A stretch of 9,402 bases of DNA. It comes from Rhodospirillaceae bacterium (lineage in GTDB: Bacteria; Pseudomonadota; Alphaproteobacteria; SP197). Below are positions 6,317 to 9,402 of this stretch, one piece after another (positions within the stretch are counted from its first letter, which is position 1; every line of letters starts with the position of its first letter). Location: assembly GCA_018700655.1 (NCBI GenBank), contig JABIUG010000260.1, positions 1-9,402 of the forward strand, given 5' to 3'. A program made the translations under genes and the position numbers. The notes under the pieces were generated by a model. That model was not told where the DNA came from and searched no databases. It saw only the letters and a list, made by a program, of their open reading frames with translations.

Positions 6317-6820
6317 TCAGCGCTTGGAGAACTGGAAGCTGCGACGCGCCTTGCGCTTGCCGTACTTCTTGCGTTCGACGACGCGCGAATCGCGGGTCAG
6401 GAAACCGTGGCTTTTCAGGGTCCTGCGCAGGGCCGGTTCGTAGAGAACCAGGGCCTTGGAGATACCATGACGCACGGCACCAGCCTGGCCGGACAAACCG
6501 CCGCCCTTGACCGTGCACATCACATCATACTGTTCGGTGCGCTCAGCAACCTCGAAAGGCTGGCCAAGGATCAGGCGCCACGTGCCGCGAGGGAAGTAGT
6601 CCTCGATGGTGCGGCCGTTGACGATGACACGACCGGCGCCGGGCTTAAGCCAGACACGGGCAATCGCGTTCTTGCGCTTGCCGGTGGCATAGGAGCGGCC
6701 GTGCTCGTCAATCTGGGGATCGGGAAGCTCGATCGGCTCTTCGATCACGATCGGCGCGGCCATGACCGGCGCGGTGACTTCGGGAGCGGCTTCGACTTCG
6801 ACTTCGTTCTCGGCGACCAT
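6317..6820 (-). CDS. rpsI: 30S ribosomal protein S9 (uS9) with N-terminal extension
   Basis: S9 is a small-subunit protein whose C-terminal tail reaches the P-site tRNA. The conserved core starts at about residue 43 (YATGKRKNAIARVWLKPG) and includes NGRTIEDYF, the signature GGGLSGQAGAVRHGISKAL (in the middle), LTRDSRVVERKK and the terminal FSKR tail, intact to the last residue. At 167 residues it is about 37 longer than the E. coli protein (130). The surplus is an acidic, Val/Pro/Ala-rich N-terminal extension of roughly 40 residues (EVEVEAAPEV, then IVIEEPIELPDP). Extended S9 proteins occur in alphaproteobacteria, so this is not an error of start choice. The ATG at 6820 lies 2 bases after the rplM stop, with AGAGGG in the end of rplM as ribosome binding site, so the two are cotranscribed and probably coupled. 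Confidence 0.98.
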   Translation of the reverse strand: MVAENEVEVEAAPEVTAPVMAAPIVIEEPIELPDPQIDEHGRSYATGKRKNAIARVWLKPGAGRVIVNGRTIEDYFPRGTWRLILGQPFEVAERTEQYDVMCTVKGGGLSGQAGAVRHGISKALVLYEPALRRTLKSHGFLTRDSRVVERKKYGKRKARRSFQFSKR

Positions 6821-6822
6821 GA

Positions 6823-7287
6823 TCAGGCGGCCCTCTTGTTCTTGCGGTTGCGTGCGGCGATATCGAGAACCTCAGGCTGCTGTGCCTCGTGAGGATGCTC
6901 GGGTCCGGCATAGACCTTCAGTTTCGTCATCACCTGGCTGCCCAGCGGATTGCGCGTAATCATGCGCTCCACAGCCTTGATGACGACCCGCTCGGGATGT
7001 TTCCCGTCCAGGCGCTCACCCAGGGTCTGGCTCTTGATGCCGCCGTGATGACCGGTGTGCCAATAGAAATTCTCGCCCGCCCGCTTGTTGCCGGTCAGGT
7101 GAACCTTCTCGGCATTGATGACGATGACGAAGTCACCGCAATCGACATGGGGCGAAAAGGTCGGCTTGTGCTTTCCACGCAGCGTGTCGGCAATTTCGAC
7201 AGCCATCCGGCCCAGGACAAGGTCCTCGGCATCGACGACGTACCATTTGCGCTCAACTTCAGCGGGTTTTGCGACGTAAGTCTTCAT
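6823..7287 (-). CDS. rplM: 50S ribosomal protein L13 (uL13)
   Basis: L13 is an early-assembly protein of the large subunit. The 154-residue product matches throughout: WYVVDAEDLVLGRMA (15-29), LRGKHKPTFSPHVDCGD (36-52), INAEKVHLTGNKR, YWHTGHHGGIK (75-85), PERVVIKAVERMI and KLKVYAGPEHPHEAQQPEVL near the end. It is slightly longer than the E. coli form (142), through a basic C-terminal tail (ARNRKNKRAA). The ATG at 7287 follows an A-rich leader (GAGATAAAAACATC) with no Shine-Dalgarno match. In E. coli L13 represses its own operon; whether this leader takes part in such control cannot be judged from sequence. It is the first gene of the operon with rpsI. Confidence 0.98.
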   Translation of the reverse strand: MKTYVAKPAEVERKWYVVDAEDLVLGRMAVEIADTLRGKHKPTFSPHVDCGDFVIVINAEKVHLTGNKRAGENFYWHTGHHGGIKSQTLGERLDGKHPERVVIKAVERMITRNPLGSQVMTKLKVYAGPEHPHEAQQPEVLDIAARNRKNKRAA

Positions 7288-7496
7288 GATGTTTTTATCT
7301 CATAACGTCAGGGGCCGCAGTGCCATCGGTCACCGCAGCCCAAGGGGCGCGGAACGTAACACAAAAGCCTTTGGAGTCAACGCACGCAGGGTCGGTTTTT
7401 GACCTTGGATTTATGCGCCGGGATCGGGCGTCGATTGGCAGCACGCGACGACTGTGAAATGCTCCCCCGCATCAGCCCGGCAGGCAGGCCTTTGCG
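7288..7496. other. Divergent intergenic region between rplM and the tandem bacterioferritin-like gene
   Basis: This 209-base region holds the rplM promoter and an apparent leader of about 60 bases on the minus strand. On the plus strand I see only weak candidates for the divergent gene: TTGACC at 7399-7404 without a good -10, and TTGGCA (7435-7440) with AATGCT (7458-7463) at 17-base spacing. No strong hairpin or RNA gene was seen. Confidence 0.5.
7353..7380 (-). promoter_or_regulatory. Candidate sigma-70-type promoter of rplM-rpsI
   Basis: On the minus strand, TTGACT (7380-7375) matches five of six bases of the -35 consensus TTGACA. It is followed after 16 bases by TACGTT (7358-7353), a moderate -10. 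Transcription would start near 7346, giving a leader of roughly 60 bases. The placement in the only gap upstream of the operon supports the call. Confidence 0.55.
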
Positions 7497-8384
7497 ATGA
7501 CCCTCGACAACAGCGACAGTACCACAAACAGCGCCCTGCAGGGTGTTCTGATGGCGATGATCGACCCGATCAATCAGGTCTTTTTCCATTCGCGCATGTT
7601 GCGTGCCTGGGGTCACTCCGAGGGCATGGCACGCAACATGGAGTGGATCTTCAAGATGCGCCGCACCGGAGAACTGGTCGGCGTCATGCACAAACATGGC
7701 GTGGGGCCCTGCGACCGCCCTGCCCTTGATATCGCGATTGGCCATGATGCCCGCTCCGTGCTCGAGGCCGACGCGGCCCAGGGCCGCTGGTTCATCGCCC
7801 TTGTCGAGGACGCCCATGAAAAATCCGGTGCCGACGACGCCAAAGAGATACTGAGCCAAATTCTGGCCGCAGAACGGGCCGACCTCGCCCTGCTCGAGTC
7901 CTGGCTGCAGGGGCGCGAAGCCGACGAGGTTGCGTCCAACGTCAAACATCTGAGGCCCAAGCCCGGCGGCGAGGAGGCCGCGATCGCGGCGCTCAACGCC
8001 GCGCTGCCGGCGATGACTTCGGCGGTCAGTCAGGTCTTCTTTCACAGCCTGATCTTTAAAGGCCAGGGCAACGCCGAACTCGCGCAACGCGATCTCGAAG
8101 GTGCAGTGATCATGATGTACCGCTCGGAAGCCCTGCTCGAGCGGCTGCTCGACCTTGGCGGCCTGCCGTCGGGATCGGACCATGGAAAGGTGCGGATCGG
8201 CAAAGACGAGCGCGACGCCGACGAGGCGGCACTGGAGACCCATGACGCGATCATGGCCACACTCGAGAGCAGCCTCGCCACGCTCAGCGGCACGGTCGAC
8301 CCGATGACGCATTCGCTGGTCGACGGTATTTTCCGGGCCGTGCGCGACGATCGCACCGTCATCGCATCGCGCCTTGCCGCGTGA
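7497..8384 (+). CDS. Tandem bacterioferritin-like protein, two fused domains with degenerate ferroxidase sites
   Basis: I read this 295-residue protein as two copies of a bacterioferritin (Bfr)-like four-helix domain, at about 10-140 and 160-295. Both halves contain QVFFHS (27-32 and 179-184), where Bfr has NQYFLHAR, and an IG-x-D segment (81-84 and 234-237), where Bfr has IGED. The second half also has LLERLLDLGGLPS against ERILFLEGLPN of E. coli Bfr. The repeat period is about 152-153 residues, close to one Bfr subunit (158). Aligned to E. coli Bfr from memory, the iron ligands E18, E51, H54, E94, E127, H130 become M21, K53, R56, G96, E126, D129 in half 1 and M173, M206, R209, H249, V282, D285 in half 2. 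The haem-ligand position M52 is Met in both (54 and 207). It is therefore unlikely to oxidise iron like Bfr; haem binding or a structural role is possible. The start at 7497 has only a weak AGG upstream. The crotonase gene follows after 24 bases. Confidence 0.78.
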   Translation: MTLDNSDSTTNSALQGVLMAMIDPINQVFFHSRMLRAWGHSEGMARNMEWIFKMRRTGELVGVMHKHGVGPCDRPALDIAIGHDARSVLEADAAQGRWFIALVEDAHEKSGADDAKEILSQILAAERADLALLESWLQGREADEVASNVKHLRPKPGGEEAAIAALNAALPAMTSAVSQVFFHSLIFKGQGNAELAQRDLEGAVIMMYRSEALLERLLDLGGLPSGSDHGKVRIGKDERDADEAALETHDAIMATLESSLATLSGTVDPMTHSLVDGIFRAVRDDRTVIASRLAA

Positions 8385-8408
8385 ACCCGGTCACGCCACA
8401 TTAGGGTC

Positions 8409-9188
8409 ATGAGCGACGATATCCTCCTGCGCGACGACACCGATGGCGTTGCGCACCTCACCCTTAACCGGCCGCAACAGCGCAATGCGCTCTCGGTCGG
8501 CCTGATGGCAGCGTTGTTGGACGCGCTTGATGCGATTGCGGCCGATCCCAAGATCCATGTCGTGGTGATCGACGCCAACGGCCCGGCCTTCTGTGCCGGC
8601 CACGACCTCAAGGAAATCCGCGCCAATCCCGGGCGCAGCAATTATGACGACCTGTTCGAGCAATGCAGCCGGCTGATGACCGGCATCGTCACCCTGCCCA
8701 AGCCGGTGATTGCCAGCGTGCAGGGCATCGCCACAGCCGCAGGATGCCAGCTTGTTGCCAGCTGCGACCTAGCCGTGGCGTCGCAGGATGCCAGGTTCGC
8801 AACGCCGGGCGTCAACATCGGCCTTTTCTGCTCGACCCCGATGGTGGCGCTTTCGCGCAATGTCGCGCGCAAACATGCCATGGAAATGCTGCTGACCGGC
8901 GAGATGGTCGATGCCGAAACCGCGCAGGGCATGGGCCTGCTCAACCGGGTCGTCGAGGGTGATGCACTGAAAAGCGCAACCATGGAACTGGCGGCAAAGA
9001 TCGCATCGAAATCGCCGCTCACCCTGGCTGTCGGCAAGGAAGCATTCTATCGCCAGCTCGAGATGCCGCTGGGCGAGGCTTATGCCTATGCCAGCCGGGT
9101 CATGGCCGAAAACATGATGGCGCGTGATGCCGAGGAAGGGATCGATGCCTTCCTGCAGAAGCGCCCGCCCGTGTGGAGAGGTGAATGA
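8409..9188 (+). CDS. ECHDC3-like enoyl-CoA hydratase/isomerase family protein
   Basis: The 259-residue product is a crotonase-fold protein: LTLNRPQQRNALS (17-29), the CoA/oxyanion-hole segment FCAGHDLKEI (61-70), the second oxyanion segment GIATAAGCQLVASCDLA (106-122), ARFATPGVNIGLFCS (128-142), and LLTGEMVDAETAQGMGL in the hydrophobic ridge. The wording AAGCQLVASCD and FATPGVNIGLFCSTP is that of the ECHDC3 subgroup rather than of classical hydratases. In classical enoyl-CoA hydratase two glutamates (E144, E164 in the rat enzyme) activate water; the equivalent positions here, with the same spacing of 20, are Gln114 and Gly134. A normal hydratase reaction is therefore doubtful, and the true CoA-thioester substrate is unknown. 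The ATG at 8409 has AGGG only 2 bases upstream, an unusually short spacing. The stop overlaps the next gene by ATGA. Confidence 0.93.
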   Translation: MSDDILLRDDTDGVAHLTLNRPQQRNALSVGLMAALLDALDAIAADPKIHVVVIDANGPAFCAGHDLKEIRANPGRSNYDDLFEQCSRLMTGIVTLPKPVIASVQGIATAAGCQLVASCDLAVASQDARFATPGVNIGLFCSTPMVALSRNVARKHAMEMLLTGEMVDAETAQGMGLLNRVVEGDALKSATMELAAKIASKSPLTLAVGKEAFYRQLEMPLGEAYAYASRVMAENMMARDAEEGIDAFLQKRPPVWRGE

Positions 9189-9402
9189 CACAGAACCACG
9201 AGCGCTACGAAGACGATTACATCCGAGGCATTCTGCACCGCTGCAGAACCATCGCCATGGTTGGCGCCAGCACGAAATGGGTCCGGCCCAGCTTTTTTGC
9301 GATGAAGTATCTCCAGCGGAAGGGTTATCGCGTGATCCCGGTCAATCCCGGTGCCGTCGGTCAGGAGATTCTGGGCGAGACCGTCTATGCCACGCTGGCC
9401 GA
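9185..9402 (+). CDS. CoA-binding domain protein (YccU-like), N-terminal part, cut by the right edge
   Basis: The ATG at 9185 overlaps the crotonase stop (ATGA) and opens 72 codons that run to the window edge. A good ribosome binding site, GGAGAGG (9175-9181), lies just upstream. The visible part shows the Rossmann start TIAMVGASTKWVRPS (22-36), then FAMKYLQRKGYRVIPVNPG (38-56) and EILGETVY, the standard pattern of the CoA_binding_2 family. These small (about 140-residue) proteins bind CoA through a fold like that of succinyl-CoA synthetase alpha; their cellular role is not settled. The overlap with the crotonase gene suggests joint translation and a shared CoA-thioester context. Confidence 0.9.
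   Translation, partial: MTQNHERYEDDYIRGILHRCRTIAMVGASTKWVRPSFFAMKYLQRKGYRVIPVNPGAVGQEILGETVYATLA

Noticed and set aside
6775..6812. Short GACTTC-type tandem repeat at the 5' end of rpsI
   Set aside because: It is explained by coding for the Glu/Val-rich extension; too few copies to call a separate repeat or phase-variable tract.
7390..7405. Small inverted repeat GGTC...GACC upstream of rplM
   Set aside because: Only 4 perfect pairs plus a wobble; the run of T lies in the loop, so it is neither a terminator nor a convincing operator.
7377..8312. 311-codon minus-strand open frame opposite the tandem bacterioferritin-like gene
   Set aside because: This was the most serious rival because the plus-strand gene is less familiar. 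However, the plus frame shows two internally repeated Bfr-like halves and sits in a run with the crotonase gene, whereas the minus frame has no recognisable motif and would cover the rplM promoter.

Overview
The window is GC-rich, densely coded bacterial chromosome. It is most consistent with an alphaproteobacterium, probably of the Rhodospirillales type. The reasons are the rplM-rpsI pair with an argC gene just downstream, an S9 protein with a long acidic N-terminal extension, a class I PHA synthase, and an ECHDC3-like crotonase with a CoA-binding protein next to the ribosomal operon. The taxonomic call is an inference from gene content and style; there is no rRNA marker here. I see no mobile element, tRNA, rRNA or CRISPR array, and no stretch longer than about 210 bases without a gene.

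Layout, left to right. (1) The 5' part of a lipoprotein gene on the minus strand runs off the left edge (252 to 1). (2) A divergent intergenic region of 146 bases carries a candidate phaC promoter with a TGCA-C-TGCA element in its spacer. (3) On the plus strand come phaC (class I polyhydroxyalkanoate synthase, catalytic triad intact) and a LysE/RhtB-family exporter. (4) Converging on the exporter from the right is a tightly packed minus-strand cluster, in transcription order: GFA/CENP-V-like zinc protein, AhpD-like protein, argC, gamma-class carbonic anhydrase, uridine-kinase-like P-loop protein. The last four genes are joined by three successive 4-base stop/start overlaps (ATGA, ATGA, GTGA). 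(5) Upstream of that cluster is the rplM-rpsI ribosomal protein operon (minus strand), with a convincing promoter and a strong intrinsic terminator. (6) Divergent from rplM, on the plus strand, is a three-gene run: an unusual tandem bacterioferritin-like protein, an ECHDC3-type enoyl-CoA hydratase homologue, and a CoA-binding protein cut by the right edge.

How the parts may work together. phaC makes storage polyester from (R)-3-hydroxyacyl-CoA, but no other PHA gene is in view. The argC cluster joins an arginine-biosynthesis reductase to a carbonic anhydrase homologue and two accessory proteins. A link through bicarbonate, which carbamoyl-phosphate synthase uses for arginine, is plausible but inferred.

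The most unusual object is the 295-residue protein at 7497-8384. I read it as two bacterioferritin-like four-helix domains fused in one chain. Nearly all ferroxidase ligands are replaced in both halves, often by the same residue type, while a methionine is kept at the haem-ligand position of both halves. Two further proteins have family folds but lost key residues: the AhpD-like protein (CxxS in place of CxxC) and the crotonase (both catalytic glutamates absent).
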